Part shown: piece after piece, positions 36,217 through 45,464 of the stretch | Layout: every line of letters begins with the position of its first letter | How positions within the stretch are numbered: the stretch's first letter is position 1 | DNA from: Candidatus Gastranaerophilales bacterium | Lineage (GTDB): Bacteria; Cyanobacteriota; Vampirovibrionia; Gastranaerophilales; Gastranaerophilaceae | Direction of reading: 5' to 3' | NCBI GenBank assembly: GCA_944324865.1 | Contig: CALUXW010000002.1 | Span: 54,860 to 118,859 of the forward strand | DNA length: 64,000 nt | Notes under the pieces: model-generated | The model's input: only the letters and a program-made list of their open reading frames with translations | Database searches by the model: none | Told to the model about the DNA's origin: nothing | Made by a program: the position numbers and the translations under genes

Positions 36217-37647
36217 CTAAAACCCTGCCACAGCACAGTTAATTATGTTATTTAAAAATGGTGGTATATAAATACCCAATGTAAATACTATTAAAAGCAT
36301 AATAAATTGAGGTATAAACATACAAAGCGTAATCTTTTTACTGTTTTCTTTTACACTTTGAACTTTATCTTCACTTAATTTCCCAAAAGTCATCTTAACA
36401 GTTACTTTTGCAATTCCCCAAAGGATAATTGTTAAAAGCAATACAAATAAAGTGCAAAGCAAATAATGAGCATTGGCTATCATTGATTTAACCATCAAAA
36501 ACTCACTTATAAACAAAACAGATGTTGGAAATGCACAAATTGCAAGAAAAGAAAACATCCATAGCCAACCTGTTTTTTTATCAGCTTCCATTATTGCACT
36601 TACTGATTTAATTCTTTTTGTAGAAAATAACTCAAGTACATTTCCTGATGTCAAAAAGAACGATGCTTTTGCAAGGGAATGACCTATCAAATGCAAAATA
36701 ACAGCATACAGTGCAGCACCACCTAAAGCTGTACCTATTGCTAAAATTCCCATATTTTCAACCGAAGAATAAGCCAGCATTCTTTTATAATTCTTAATAT
36801 GATAAACAAAAACTGCAGTCACGAAAAGTGATAGAAAACCACAAATTAGCAGCATTGTTCTTGCCCATTGGTCACATTGCGCTATATCTAAAATTTTAAA
36901 CACCCTCACAATTATTAAAAATGCCGAGTTTAAAAGAGTTGCAGATAATAGCGCAGATATTGGGGATGGTGCTTCAGAGTGCGCATCAGGCAACCAGAAA
37001 TGAACAGGGGCAAGACCCATCTTTGTACCGAAACCAAAAAGCATAAACACAAAAGACATTTTTAGCCAAAAAGTATCAAATGTTTCGGCATGTTTATATA
37101 ATTGCGCAAAGTCAAGAGCATTTATATCGCTTTGAGCAATATTTAGGAAAATTATACCAACAAACGCAAGTGCTATACCTATCGAACAAATAAAGACATA
37201 TTTCCAAGCAGCCTCTATGGCATGTTTTGTCTTATTAAAATATATTAAATATGCACTTGATAATGTAGTTGCCTCAACAAAAATCCAAGCAATACCCAAA
37301 TTACTTGACAAAACAGTACCTGTCATAGCAAGAGAAAAAATCATTATCATAAAACAATAATGACCGATTTTTTTATCAGTATAATTTAGGGTTTTTATAT
37401 ATCCGTTATTATATATTGCAACCATTAAAAATACTAAAGACAAAATCATTAAAAATATAAGATTTGTATTATCCACCGTGAAATAAGGAATATTACTTTC
37501 TTTTCCTATTCCAAAAACCAAAAGTACACTCGAGAGTGCATGCAAAATAGCATATAAATTTACCATTGCACAATCAAAAACTCTTTTTTTAATTATTGCC
37601 ATTAAAATACAGGCAACTATTGGAAATATTAATATTACGTTAATCAT
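36217..37647 (-). CDS. Antiporter-like membrane subunit HyfF/NuoN type
   Basis: 476 residues with about 14 hydrophobic segments and the proton-antiporter core (FVEATTLSSAYLIYF, then GFGTKMGLAPVHFWLPDAHSEAPSPISALLSA, then SSVENMGILAIG). The conserved Lys and His of the half-channel motif and the Glu near FVEATT are present, so proton or sodium translocation is plausible. It overlaps the HyfE-like gene upstream by 8 bp and precedes the large subunit by 11 bp. It corresponds to HyfF of hydrogenase 4 and MbhH-like subunits. Confidence 0.88.
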   Translation of the reverse strand: MINVILIFPIVACILMAIIKKRVFDCAMVNLYAILHALSSVLLVFGIGKESNIPYFTVDNTNLIFLMILSLVFLMVAIYNNGYIKTLNYTDKKIGHYCFMIMIFSLAMTGTVLSSNLGIAWIFVEATTLSSAYLIYFNKTKHAIEAAWKYVFICSIGIALAFVGIIFLNIAQSDINALDFAQLYKHAETFDTFWLKMSFVFMLFGFGTKMGLAPVHFWLPDAHSEAPSPISALLSATLLNSAFLIIVRVFKILDIAQCDQWARTMLLICGFLSLFVTAVFVYHIKNYKRMLAYSSVENMGILAIGTALGGAALYAVILHLIGHSLAKASFFLTSGNVLELFSTKRIKSVSAIMEADKKTGWLWMFSFLAICAFPTSVLFISEFLMVKSMIANAHYLLCTLFVLLLTIILWGIAKVTVKMTFGKLSEDKVQSVKENSKKITLCMFIPQFIMLLIVFTLGIYIPPFLNNIINCAVAGF

Positions 37648-38293
37648 TGCTGTAATCCTTTAAATCTGACAGGTTAGAAACTTCTAAATCTTTAAACTCT
37701 CTATTAATTTCATTTATAAATAAACCAAGAATATAAATTGCAATAAATACATCAAGCAAAACACCCATGTTAACAAGGACAGGCATTTCTTTTGCAACGG
37801 ATAAAGAAAGCAAGAAAATACCATTTTCCATTGTAATAAACTCAATTACGTTAGATATAATTTTATGTTTAATTGTAATAAGCCATAAACTTATAATAAT
37901 TGTCGCAAGTGACACCCCAAAGTATAGAGGAGAAATCATTTTCATTGTATCCGAATTAAAGAAATGATTCGGCAATAAAAACCCGCAAAGCAAGATAATA
38001 CTTGCACTTACAAGGCAATAAAAATGAGGTATATTCGCACTCACATCCCTGTTTGCATGTGTCTTTTTGAGGACTTTAAAAAGAAACCAAGGTATTACCA
38101 ACGTTTTAACTATTAATGTTTCAATAGTTAAAAAAGTTATATTAAGCACACTTTGGTGTTCAAAATGACAAGCACAAATTAAGAATAAAAGTATACCTTG
38201 CATTACCAGCAGTCTAACATGAGATATAATTCTGCTTGTTGCTGCCAAATATAACATTGTAAGTCCAAAAAGTATTATAAAACCATTCTCCAT
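37640..38293 (-). CDS. HyfE-like membrane subunit (NuoK/MrpC-related)
   Basis: 217 residues from ATG 38293 (MENGFIILFGLTMLYLAATSR), which has GGAGG about 8 nt upstream; the longer frame start at 38323 lies inside the previous gene. Six or seven hydrophobic segments are visible. A conserved Glu pattern FLTIETLIVKTLVIPWFLFKVLKK resembles the HyfE/NuoK core. It overlaps HyfF by 8 bp. It belongs to the membrane arm of the hydrogenase-like complex. Confidence 0.82.
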   Translation of the reverse strand: MENGFIILFGLTMLYLAATSRIISHVRLLVMQGILLFLICACHFEHQSVLNITFLTIETLIVKTLVIPWFLFKVLKKTHANRDVSANIPHFYCLVSASIILLCGFLLPNHFFNSDTMKMISPLYFGVSLATIIISLWLITIKHKIISNVIEFITMENGIFLLSLSVAKEMPVLVNMGVLLDVFIAIYILGLFINEINREFKDLEVSNLSDLKDYSND

Positions 38294-38297
38294 ATTT

Positions 38298-39215
38298 TTA
38301 GCCTCCAAACATCCTTGCGGCAACTAAAGAAAGTACAATAAGCGCAAACGAGCTCATAATAAAAATAAATTCAAAAACATGTGACATCCTTATTCTTGCT
38401 GTTGCTGATTCAATAGTCCCAATGATAACTGATATTAAAAACATTAAACCAATATAAGCAACAACAGAAAGCCATGTGCTAAGACCTTGCGGTATAACAA
38501 TCGCAGCTATAAGCGAAGATAGTAAAAGCATCTTTATGCCACAAGCCCAAGTAATAAGAGCTAAATCTGATGCACAATTATCTAAAATCATAACCTCGTG
38601 TATCATTGTTAATTCAAGGTGGGTTGAAGGATCATCAACCGGAACCCTTGAACCTTCTGTTAAAATCATTATAAAAAGCACAAGCAGTGCAAATATAGAA
38701 ATTAAAATTCCATATCCGCCGGAATTCTCAGCTATTTTTCCAAGCGCATCAAAAGTGTAATTTCCGCTAAGTGCCATAATAGAAGCTAATAACATAAAAA
38801 ATGCGGGTTCTACTATTGTTGTGAAACAAGCTTCTCTTGATGCTCCCATACCTTCAAAACTGCTACCCGTATCCATTGCACCGATAAGCGAAAAGAATTT
38901 TGAAAAACTTAATATATAAGCAAAAACTACAAAACCTGCTTCAATATTAATTAAAGCGCTTGAGGAAGCAAGGGGTACAAACAAAGAAGCAAACAAAGCA
39001 CTTGCAATAACAATAACAGGAGTAATTCTAAACACTGGGCTTGTAGTTTTACTTATTACAAAGTCTTTTTTTATAAGTTTCATAAAGTCATAAAACGGTT
39101 GTAGTATTGATGCTCCATGTCTTCCGCCCCAAAATGCTTTTGTTTTTTTAATAACACCTAACATTAAAAACGGAACAAATAAAACTATTAATATGTTTAA
39201 AATTTTAATTGCCAT
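38298..39215 (-). CDS. HycD/HyfC-like membrane subunit (NuoH family)
   Basis: 305 residues with eight hydrophobic segments. The family landmarks are an early W-G-G-R-H-G-A-S-I-L-Q-P-F-Y-D stretch, GMGASREACFTTIVEP and SRVPVDDPSTHLELTMIHE, the loops by which NuoH-type subunits contact the peripheral arm. The acidic residues of the coupling channel are retained. It is second in the operon, 6 bp after the HyfB-like gene and 4 bp before the HyfE-like gene. Confidence 0.9.
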   Translation of the reverse strand: MAIKILNILIVLFVPFLMLGVIKKTKAFWGGRHGASILQPFYDFMKLIKKDFVISKTTSPVFRITPVIVIASALFASLFVPLASSSALINIEAGFVVFAYILSFSKFFSLIGAMDTGSSFEGMGASREACFTTIVEPAFFMLLASIMALSGNYTFDALGKIAENSGGYGILISIFALLVLFIMILTEGSRVPVDDPSTHLELTMIHEVMILDNCASDLALITWACGIKMLLLSSLIAAIVIPQGLSTWLSVVAYIGLMFLISVIIGTIESATARIRMSHVFEFIFIMSSFALIVLSLVAARMFGG

Positions 39216-39221
39216 CTTGTC

Positions 39222-41198
39222 CTATCCTATAAACAAACTTCCAATTATTATTAATACCAAAAATATCAATCCGTATTTTATATAACTTTGAATGTTACCA
39301 CTCTGTATGGTTTCAAATTTAGATAAAAACCACTCATCAAATTTAACAATCGGATTAATAATATAAGCTTCTTCAATATCATCAATGTGCAAACTAAAAT
39401 GTGCTGATTTAGGAAACAACTGTCTTGGTTTTTCTATATCAAAAATCTTTTTAAATAAAGGTTTTAACATTGATAAAAAAGGGCTTGCATAAGAAGATGC
39501 ACTATATTGCATACGATTGTTTGCTCTATCATATCCGCATCCCCAAGTTTGATACATAGAAATTTTATTTGAAAATTTATATTTTATAATCAAAAGTACC
39601 AATATAAACAATATAAATCCAAACGCACATAATGATATCGTTTGCATTAAATCCGAACAAGCCAATGTCGGTATAATATTTATGTTTGCAACAACAGATG
39701 CAGGTTTTAATACAATATCAAATATGTACTGTGGGAAAAGACCAATTAAAAGTGTAAGTATTGCTAAAAAACACATAGGTAATAACATCGACTTTTCACT
39801 GTCGGATGTTGGAGCTTTTGCCTTATCACTTCTTGGCATACCCAAAAATATTATACTGAAGGCTTTTGTAAAACATAAAACAGCCATTGTGCCAACAAGC
39901 GCTAATCCTGCTATAGAAAACAACATTAAAATCAACACAAAGAAATCTTTAAGCGCAAGTGTCTTTAACATAGAAAAATAAATTAAAAATTCACTTATAA
40001 AACCATTAAATGGAGGAAGAGCACATATTGCTACAGAACCTATTAAAAATAATGCAGCACTATAAGGCATTGGTTTTATTAATCCCCCTAAAATTTCAAT
40101 ATTACGGGTGTGTGTTTTAATATATACACTACCCGCACTTAAGAATAAAAGTTCTTTAAATATTGAGTGATTCAATATGTGCAAAATACCACCTGCAAAA
40201 CCAATAAGCGCAAGTTGTGTTTGTCCATATGCAAGCCCCAACATACCAACACCGACACCTACTCCTATAATGCCAATATTTTCAATAGAGTGATAAGCTA
40301 AAAGTCTTTTTAAATCATGTTGAGTTATAGCATACAATACACCATACAGTGCTGATATGACAGATATTATAAGCACACTAAAAGCAAGCTCTTTAGATGG
40401 TGCAGCATAAAAAGACAAAACTCTTAAAATTCCATAAATACCTGTTTTAATCATTACTCCGGACATAATAGCGCTGACATGACTCGGGGCAGCAGGGTGA
40501 GCATCAGGTAACCAATTATGAAAAGGTACAAAACCTGCTTTTGTACCAAACCCTATAAATGCAAAGATAAAAACCAAATTAGCAAGGTGGGAATTTTCTT
40601 TTAAAACTTGTGCAAACAAACTAAAGTCGTAACTGCCGGAATTTATTGCACAAAGCGCAAATGCTATTATTATAAATATTACAGAAATGTGCATAAAAAC
40701 AAGATACTTTACACCTGCTTTTAAAACGTCTTTTTTATCGGATTCGAATATAACAAGAAAAAACGAGCTCAAAGACATTATTTCCCAAAAAATCAAAAAA
40801 GCTAGAGCATTCTGACAACTTACAACAAGAAGCATAGAAGCAATAAGTAAGGGTAAAAATGTTAAATGAGAATTAATATTTTTTACTTTATCAAGATAAG
40901 GTTTTAAATAACCGTTTGCATATATTAAACCCATAAGACTCATAAGGCAAATTATAACTACAAAAAAAGCACTTAGAGAATCAAGCGCAAAATTAACAGT
41001 TCCAAAAATAGGACTAAAACTAAACTTAGCAGTTAAGCATTGTTCTTTAAAGAGTACATCAACTGCAGTGGTTGTGCAAAACAATGAGGCTATAAAGGAA
41101 AAAATACTTAATATCTTTACTTTATTTTTATTACCAAAAACACTTGCAATAAATCCACTAAATACGTAAATTAAAATTCCTGTAAAAAAACTACTCAT
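39222..41198 (-). CDS. HycC/HyfB-like antiporter subunit (NuoL family)
   Basis: About 658 residues from ATG 41198 (MSSFFTGILIYVF); a start at 41234 would add a polar dozen residues and is less likely. The antiporter core includes FLIFWEIMSLSSFFLVI with the key Glu, GFGTKAGFVPFHNWLPDAHPAAPSHVSAIMSG and YHSIENIGIIGVG. A C-terminal extension with the cytoplasmic segment YQTWGCGYDRANNRMQY is typical of HyfB/HycC. It is first in the operon. The promoter must lie between it and the divergent focA. There are no hyp maturation or endopeptidase genes nearby. Confidence 0.88.
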   Translation of the reverse strand: MSSFFTGILIYVFSGFIASVFGNKNKVKILSIFSFIASLFCTTTAVDVLFKEQCLTAKFSFSPIFGTVNFALDSLSAFFVVIICLMSLMGLIYANGYLKPYLDKVKNINSHLTFLPLLIASMLLVVSCQNALAFLIFWEIMSLSSFFLVIFESDKKDVLKAGVKYLVFMHISVIFIIIAFALCAINSGSYDFSLFAQVLKENSHLANLVFIFAFIGFGTKAGFVPFHNWLPDAHPAAPSHVSAIMSGVMIKTGIYGILRVLSFYAAPSKELAFSVLIISVISALYGVLYAITQHDLKRLLAYHSIENIGIIGVGVGVGMLGLAYGQTQLALIGFAGGILHILNHSIFKELLFLSAGSVYIKTHTRNIEILGGLIKPMPYSAALFLIGSVAICALPPFNGFISEFLIYFSMLKTLALKDFFVLILMLFSIAGLALVGTMAVLCFTKAFSIIFLGMPRSDKAKAPTSDSEKSMLLPMCFLAILTLLIGLFPQYIFDIVLKPASVVANINIIPTLACSDLMQTISLCAFGFILFILVLLIIKYKFSNKISMYQTWGCGYDRANNRMQYSASSYASPFLSMLKPLFKKIFDIEKPRQLFPKSAHFSLHIDDIEEAYIINPIVKFDEWFLSKFETIQSGNIQSYIKYGLIFLVLIIIGSLFIG

Positions 41199-41371
41199 AC
41201 TTCCATCCCAAAAATTCGGCCGTGTGTATAACAAATGGTGTTATAAAACTAACAAAACTTAATGTCAAGTTTATATTTTATTTTATAAAAAATTGCTTGA
41301 AATTAAAATTTTTCGATATAAAATTTTTGTTGCAACTTTGGTCATTAACAACTTAATTTTTCTATACAGAG

Positions 41372-41420
41372 CCGTATAAGGACTATATGCACCGTATAAT
41401 CGCAAAATTAATTTTGTGCG
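41372..41420. promoter_or_regulatory. Direct and inverted repeats upstream of focA
   Basis: In the divergent interval between the hydrogenase-like operon and focA, the octamer CCGTATAA occurs twice (41372-41379 and 41392-41399), exactly 20 bp apart. It is followed by a near-palindrome CGCAAAATTAATTTTGTGCG (41401-41420, one extra base). These could be regulator sites for one or both units. No known consensus (for example FNR) is matched, so the regulator is not named. Confidence 0.35.
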
Positions 41421-41459
41421 GATTGTTAGTGTTCAAAAAAGAGTTAATAGGAGAAAAAA

Positions 41460-42332
41460 ATGGAAATGCAACAAAATTTAGATACAAAAGACTGTATCTC
41501 ACCAAATCATGTAGCCCATGACATCGCAGATAATGTCATGCCCGCAAAAGCAAACTTCAGAAAATCAAAAACTTTTGTACTTGCAATAGCGGCAGGAGCC
41601 TTAATTGCTTTCGGTGCACAAGTATCACTCAATGTTATGACAGGAACAGAAGCCGTGAGTTGGGGTTTTGCAAAATTAATAGGCGCAATGACTTTTGCTA
41701 CCGGTCTTATGATGGTTGTTTTAACAGGTGCCGAACTTTTTACTGGTAATGTTATGATGACTTTTTCGGTAATCGAAAAGAAAACAAGTCTTGCCAAACT
41801 TCTTCGTAACTGGACAATAGTTTACATTGGCAATTTTGTTGGTTCAATTTTACTTGCAACAATTATCTACTTTACAGGGTGCTCTCACAACTCTCATGAG
41901 GCTCTTGGTGTTTTAGGTTTAACAACAGCTTATACAAAAGTTAACTTAACTTTTGTCGAAGCATTTACAAGAGGCATCCTGTGTAATTGGCTTGTTTGCC
42001 TTGCAATCTGGATGGCATCATCCTCTCGTCATGTTATAGGTAAAATATTTGCGATATTTTTCCCAATAACAACATTCGTTGCATCAGGTTACGAACACAG
42101 TATTGCAAATATGTATTTTATCTCTAACGGTTTATTTTTAAAAGCAACTCCTGCAATTGCTGCAGCATCAGGATTAAGTCCGGAACAACTTGCAACAATA
42201 AATATTAAATCATTTCTTTTAGGAAACCTTTTACCTGTTACTTTAGGCAATATGGTTGGTGCTTTTGTATTTGTAGTTTTGCTATTTTGGACTGCATATT
42301 TAAGAGATGATCACGGAAAAGATATAAAATAA
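41460..42332 (+). CDS. focA: Formate/nitrite transporter, FocA family
   Basis: 290 residues, about 6 membrane segments, with FNT landmarks: KSKTFVLAIAAGALIAFGA, a Thr/Leu-rich segment TGAELFTGNVMM, RNWTIVYIGNFVGS, GILCNWLVCLAIWM and the late GNLLPVTLGNMVGGA-like stretch. The central His lies in GYEHSIANM. FNT channels pass formate, nitrite or related weak acids. Placement opposite a hydrogenase-4-like operon recalls formate hydrogenlyase loci, so formate is the favoured substrate, though no formate dehydrogenase gene is in the window. A strong terminator follows. Confidence 0.93.
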   Translation: MEMQQNLDTKDCISPNHVAHDIADNVMPAKANFRKSKTFVLAIAAGALIAFGAQVSLNVMTGTEAVSWGFAKLIGAMTFATGLMMVVLTGAELFTGNVMMTFSVIEKKTSLAKLLRNWTIVYIGNFVGSILLATIIYFTGCSHNSHEALGVLGLTTAYTKVNLTFVEAFTRGILCNWLVCLAIWMASSSRHVIGKIFAIFFPITTFVASGYEHSIANMYFISNGLFLKATPAIAAASGLSPEQLATINIKSFLLGNLLPVTLGNMVGAFVFVVLLFWTAYLRDDHGKDIK

Positions 42333-42340
42333 AAGAATAA

Positions 42341-42362
42341 AAGGCGCTCTAATGAGCGCCTT
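42341..42362 (+). terminator. Terminator after focA
   Basis: Perfect 9-bp stem AAGGCGCTC/GAGCGCCTT with a 4-nt loop, 8 bases after the focA stop. The 3' tail is TTAAAAACG, so the U-run is weak, but the stem is the strongest in this region. Confidence 0.65.
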
Positions 42363-42379
42363 AAAAACGTTTTAAACAT

Positions 42380-43582
42380 ATGAAAAAAATATTAGCAAGT
42401 ATTATATTTCTTTTATTTCTTACTCCTCAAGTTTTTTCTGCAGAGGAAGAAATTACTCTTGAAAAAAACCCTGATGGAGATTTTATTGAAAATATTACAG
42501 GTCAAACCAAAGAAGAATTTGAAAATAATATAAAAAAAGAAAAGGACACTTTTTTATCAAACTTAATAAATGCCCCAAAGGATGTTTGGGAACTGCAAAT
42601 AGAGCGCACCGATGTCCCTTCGCAGTTACTTAAAAAACAACTTACAATGACTTTTGATAAGGGTCCTCTAGAAAGTTTTCATACTTGGGTAGCACTTCAA
42701 GGTAATATTACGACTCAAATGAATGAAAATTCGGATACTGACACAAAGTTCAATATGGCATTAATTAACATCATATTTGATGGAAAATTCAGAGGTGGCA
42801 AAGAAGGTTTTCGTTTAATGTTAGACCCTACTCCAACTCATGCACGCGGGTTTTTTCAACAGTTAATACAAGATGCCTATTTTGAAACAAACAGAATACC
42901 TCATCATAACATCTTGATCGGCAACTCTCGTCCTGGAGTAGGCTACGAAGGTGCACAATCTCCATACACTTTGCCATTTATTGCCCGCTCTCAAATCTCA
43001 AGAAACCTTGCAAACGTAAGGAAATTTGGGCTAAGAGTAAGGGGGGATTATTCTCTTGTTGATTACGATTTTGGCGGATACAGTTCTGATACCTTTTTTC
43101 AAGAATTTTTCCCCGGAGTTGAATTTGATGGATGGGTAAACATTAAACCACTTGGCAAAACTGATGGCAAGTGGGGGAAAGTTGTTGCAGGTGGAGGAAT
43201 CGTTGCAGGTAAAAGGCATGATATTGACTATTTTATGACAGGTGCTGCCCTTAGTTATGAATATAAAAAATTCTGGGCAAGAGCGGAATATGCAAACTCA
43301 GATGGTTCAAATGGCGGTAGTGGACCGACAAATAAGGGAGCAGAAGGATTTTATGCAACAATTGCATACCATTTAACCAAAAAGATAGAACTCCTGGCAA
43401 GATACGATCAATTCAATCCAGACAAATCCAAACATGACAACAATCAAAGAGAATACTCTGCAGGCATTAACTATTATTTAAAAGGGCAGGCACTAAAGCT
43501 TATATTTAACTATGTATACTGTCAAAACGATGCAAAACCAGATTCACATAAATTAATTGTCGGCACACAAATTGTTTTATAA
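42380..43582 (+). CDS. Outer-membrane beta-barrel porin, phosphate-selective porin-like
   Basis: 400 residues with a signal peptide (MKKILASIIFLLFLTPQVFS), an N-terminal polar helical region of about 60 residues, then a beta-rich barrel of alternating strands (FHTWVALQGNITTQM, FGLRVRGDYSLVDYDFGGY, GAALSYEYKKFWARAEYAN) ending in L-I-V-G-T-Q-I-V-L with a C-terminal strand. The layout resembles phosphate-selective porin O/P and short-chain porins. Substrate not determinable. The helical N-terminus could anchor it to the wall or a partner, which is inferred. It begins 18 bp after the focA terminator and may have its own promoter. Confidence 0.72.
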   Translation: MKKILASIIFLLFLTPQVFSAEEEITLEKNPDGDFIENITGQTKEEFENNIKKEKDTFLSNLINAPKDVWELQIERTDVPSQLLKKQLTMTFDKGPLESFHTWVALQGNITTQMNENSDTDTKFNMALINIIFDGKFRGGKEGFRLMLDPTPTHARGFFQQLIQDAYFETNRIPHHNILIGNSRPGVGYEGAQSPYTLPFIARSQISRNLANVRKFGLRVRGDYSLVDYDFGGYSSDTFFQEFFPGVEFDGWVNIKPLGKTDGKWGKVVAGGGIVAGKRHDIDYFMTGAALSYEYKKFWARAEYANSDGSNGGSGPTNKGAEGFYATIAYHLTKKIELLARYDQFNPDKSKHDNNQREYSAGINYYLKGQALKLIFNYVYCQNDAKPDSHKLIVGTQIVL

Positions 43583-43676
43583 AATCTGTAAAAAAACTTA
43601 ATAATTGTTTTAAAATCCTAAAGTTTAAAAAAAATAAAACCGTTAACCTTTTAGTAAAACTATAAGGAGTAACAAT

Positions 43677-44738
43677 ATGTCAGGTGAAAGTATTACTGCA
43701 AACTTACTTAAAAATTATTTTACATCAAGAGCACAAAGTGTAGATAAAGTTGCATCTAATGTTAATTCAAATAATAGTGCAATAAGTGGAACAAAGAAAA
43801 TCACTACTTTTGAATATAATCCGACAGATAAACAGCAAGATGTGTTTGTATCAAATAATACTACAAATAAAGGTACTAAAGGATACACTGTTTCAGGTAC
43901 AGATCTATCGGGAGGACTTACAAACGCACTAAAAGAAGTTGGCGGCGAAAAAGCAGATCTGTCTAAAGTTTGGGTTCAAGATAATGGTGATAATAAAGTT
44001 ACATATGGTTTTAACGATTCAGACGGTAATAAAATTTACGTCAGGTATCAATTAGATGAAAAAGGTAACGCCACAGAGATCAAAAGAACAGTACAAGGTA
44101 AAGATGGCTCCAGCGTTTCAACAGATGCTCAAGGAAAAGTTGACAGCACTGAAGATATCGACAGCAAAACCATGGATAAAATCCAAAATGCACTCGGTTC
44201 GAGCTATGATTATTCAACCGCAGAAGTACTAGGTGTAAACAAAGACGGAAGTACAACTTACCATGTAAAAGATGCACAAGGCAATGATGCATGGGTAAGG
44301 TATGATATAAACGGTAATGAAACAGCCCGTACAATAGAAACACAGAATAATGAAAGATATTCTATCTACGCAGAAAATGATGAAAGAGGAACAAAAGGCA
44401 AAACAACTTTTGTTCAAAGACAAGAGATAGATGGCAAACTTATTGATATAGAGGGTACATATTTAGATTCAGATAAAGTAACCTATCAAACACTTACTGA
44501 TACACAAAGCGAACTAAACTTGTATAATGATGTTTATGGTTCGATTGTCGACACAGAAGAACTGGAACCTGATATTGCAAATATTTTAGAAGCTCTACCC
44601 AGCAGAAATGACTTATTAAACCTTTTAGATAGTTCAGGTTCACTGCTTGGAACTATATTCGGAGAATACGCAACCGAAAAAGCTATTGAAGAAATAGAAG
44701 AAGCAATTGAAAAATCAAATGAGCCCTACTTGGAATAA
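43677..44738 (+). CDS. Hypothetical protein with two internal beta-rich repeats
   Basis: 353 residues, strongly acidic and polar, with no signal peptide or membrane segment. Two units of about 50 residues are related: the first contains KVTYGFNDSDGNKIYVRYQLDEKGN and the second TTYHVKDAQGNDAWVRYDINGN. Both have a D-x-x-G-N-x-x-x-V-R-Y pattern with a G-N-x-T turn, suggesting extracellular beta-hairpin modules. An Asn/Ser/Thr-rich linker lies N-terminal, and an amphipathic acidic helix ends the protein. AAGGAGT precedes the ATG. A surface or secreted role by a non-Sec path is possible. No family recognised. Confidence 0.55.
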   Translation: MSGESITANLLKNYFTSRAQSVDKVASNVNSNNSAISGTKKITTFEYNPTDKQQDVFVSNNTTNKGTKGYTVSGTDLSGGLTNALKEVGGEKADLSKVWVQDNGDNKVTYGFNDSDGNKIYVRYQLDEKGNATEIKRTVQGKDGSSVSTDAQGKVDSTEDIDSKTMDKIQNALGSSYDYSTAEVLGVNKDGSTTYHVKDAQGNDAWVRYDINGNETARTIETQNNERYSIYAENDERGTKGKTTFVQRQEIDGKLIDIEGTYLDSDKVTYQTLTDTQSELNLYNDVYGSIVDTEELEPDIANILEALPSRNDLLNLLDSSGSLLGTIFGEYATEKAIEEIEEAIEKSNEPYLE

Positions 44739-44813
44739 ATACTAATCCAATGCTAAACATAGCCTAAAAATTGTGTTATGACAAAATTTATGTTATATTT
44801 TTTCTAAGTAATT

Positions 44814-45464
44814 ATGGAAAAAATTGTCAGCACAAAAAAAGCTATAAGTTTAATTAAAGACGGTGCAACTATTATGGTTGGCGGGTTCTTAAGTTGCGGT
44901 GCTCCTGATAAGTTAATTGACGAACTTGTAGCACAAGGCAAAAAAGACCTTACAATGATTTGCAATGACACATCTTACCCTAACGTTGACAAAGGTAAAG
45001 TCATTACAAACAAACTTGCAAAAAGAGTAATTGCAGCCCATATAGGTACAAATCCGGAAACAGGCAGGCAAATGCACCAAGGTGAAATTGCCGTTGAACT
45101 TATACCTATGGGTACTCTTGTTGAAAAAATTCGTGCAAAGGGTGCAGGTTTAGGTGGCGTACTTACCCAGACAGGGATTGGAACAATATTAGAGGAAAAT
45201 AAAAAAATAATCGAAGTTGACGGTAAAAAATTTATTTTTGAAAAACCGTTAGGTGCAGACTTTGCTCTAATATACGGTACAAAAGTTGACAAATTCGGCA
45301 ATGTTTCATTTTATGGCACAACAAGAAATTTTAACACCGTTATGGCAACTGCTGCTGATACTGTTATTGTACAGGCAGATGAAATTGTTGATTGCCTTGA
45401 CCCAAATGAAGTTGTTATACCAGGACTTTTTATAGATTACATTGTTAAACGCGAGGAAAATTAA
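44814..45464 (+). CDS. 3-oxoacid/acetate CoA-transferase subunit A
   Basis: 216 residues. The glycine loop VGGFLSCGAPDKLIDEL, then NDTSYPNVDKGKV, and later GVLTQTGIGTILEENKK and DFALIYGTKVDKFGNV are the landmarks of AtoD/CtfA/ScoA subunits. With subunit B it moves CoA between an acyl-CoA and acetate, acetoacetate or butyrate, in the cytoplasm. Its stop codon overlaps the ATG of subunit B by one base. A fermentation or short-chain fatty acid role is usual in anaerobes; the exact acid pair is not readable. Confidence 0.92.
   Translation: MEKIVSTKKAISLIKDGATIMVGGFLSCGAPDKLIDELVAQGKKDLTMICNDTSYPNVDKGKVITNKLAKRVIAAHIGTNPETGRQMHQGEIAVELIPMGTLVEKIRAKGAGLGGVLTQTGIGTILEENKKIIEVDGKKFIFEKPLGADFALIYGTKVDKFGNVSFYGTTRNFNTVMATAADTVIVQADEIVDCLDPNEVVIPGLFIDYIVKREEN

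Noticed and set aside
34742..41198. Functional NiFe formate hydrogenlyase (Hyc/Hyf)
   Set aside because: The large subunit lacks two CxxC motifs, and maturation protease, hyp genes and formate dehydrogenase are absent here.
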